DNA of 64,000 bases, taken from Nostoc sp. XA010. GTDB lineage: Bacteria > Cyanobacteriota > Cyanobacteriia > Cyanobacteriales > Nostocaceae. A model generated the notes under the pieces. The model did not search any database. It had not been told where the DNA came from and worked only from the letters and a program-made list of their open reading frames with translations. Both the position numbers and the translations under genes were made by a program. Numbering within the stretch: position 1 is the first letter of the stretch; each line of letters starts with the position of its first letter. Below, piece after piece: positions 63,829-64,000 of the stretch. The stretch is from the NCBI RefSeq assembly GCF_020829625.1, contig NZ_JAIVFX010000018.1:1-64000 (forward strand), written 5' to 3'.

Positions 63829-63999
63829 TTATTTCTGTTTGCAGGTTGTGGTAAGTTCTACATTGTAGAAAGTCCCAGGTTTGGGATTAATTGAAGGCAA
63901 CTGCTGGATAAAAGCATTAAATGTTGTATTGCTTGTGCCGAAGCCAGCTTCAGCACAAGCAGATAAACCTCCTTCGATGGGAATAGATCCGGTACTGGG
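63829..63999 (-). CDS. C-terminal part of a protein cut by the window edge
   Basis: A minus-strand frame is open from the edge to a TAA at 63829 (56 codons). It ends GLSACAEAGFGTSNTTFNAFIQQLPSINPKPGTFYNVELTTTCKQK, Thr/Ser- and Gly-rich with two cysteines, as in exported or surface proteins. A hairpin follows the stop. The rest of the gene lies beyond the window. Confidence 0.5.
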   Translation of the reverse strand, partial: PSTGSIPIEGGLSACAEAGFGTSNTTFNAFIQQLPSINPKPGTFYNVELTTTCKQK

Positions 64000-64000
64000 A

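Noticed and set aside
1-64000. CRISPR arrays, rRNA and tRNA genes
   Set aside because: No regularly spaced 25-40 base direct repeats and no rRNA or tRNA signatures were seen; the tandem arrays present are heptamers.

Overview
The window looks like part of a large conjugative plasmid from a filamentous, heterocyst-type cyanobacterium (Nostoc, Anabaena or Calothrix relatives). The grounds are low G+C with many HIP1 octamers (GCGATCGC), heptameric short tandem repeats (AGTCGCA type), cyanobacterial group 2 sigma factors, a YADD/HNH group II intron, and gene families typical of Nostocales plasmids. No rRNA, tRNA or CRISPR array was seen.

Region by region: (1) 1-12.3 kb is one co-oriented type IV secretion operon (VirB3-, VirB4-, VirB5-, VirB6-, VirB8-, VirB10- and VirB9/TraK-like proteins, an unknown exported protein, the VirD4/TraG coupling ATPase and a relaxase-like protein that has lost catalytic histidines). 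It ends in a 19-bp-stem hairpin. (2) 12.4-16.9 kb holds a 1227-aa DUF3854/TOPRIM-like protein and a companion. (3) 16.9-18.8 kb is a divergent two-component pair (soluble histidine kinase, NarL-type regulator). (4) 18.8-24 kb, minus strand, holds two consecutive P-loop ATPases plus a membrane coiled-coil protein, a possible Bro-N-like protein, a DUF192 protein and a Ycf46-like AAA+ ATPase. (5) 24-28 kb holds a MOBV relaxase fused to DUF3991/TOPRIM, an inverted-repeat-rich region (candidate oriT and centromere), and a ParR-like/ParM-like actin pair. (6) 28-34.5 kb holds small unknowns and a 1601-aa protein with a DFDGD motif resembling the catalytic loop of RNA polymerases. (7) 34.5-40.6 kb holds a MITE-like element, a second ParM-like system with iterons, and ParA/ParB. 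(8) 40.8-53 kb holds a RecD2-like helicase, two group 2 sigma factors, a group II intron with its reverse transcriptase, and a 1426-aa methylase/Strawberry-notch helicase fusion. (9) 53.5-64 kb is metabolic cargo: zinc ribbon protein, GFA enzyme, SDR with divergent WYL regulator, isochorismatase-fold hydrolase, SAM-hydrolase family protein, YbdK-type ligase, aromatic amino acid decarboxylase, MFS transporter, SAM methyltransferase and an edge-truncated gene.

Together the genes form transfer, processing and maintenance modules: T4SS plus coupling protein, MOBV relaxase-primase, three DNA segregation systems (two actin-like, one ParAB), helicases, and an unusual amount of transcription machinery (two sigma factors plus the RNA-polymerase-like candidate). 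A 21-bp dyad, RGTACYG-N7-CRGTACY, recurs three times upstream of plasmid genes and may mark a small plasmid regulon.

The most interesting single item is the 1601-aa DFDGD protein, a candidate single-chain RNA polymerase. That call rests on motif recognition only and needs a profile or structure search.
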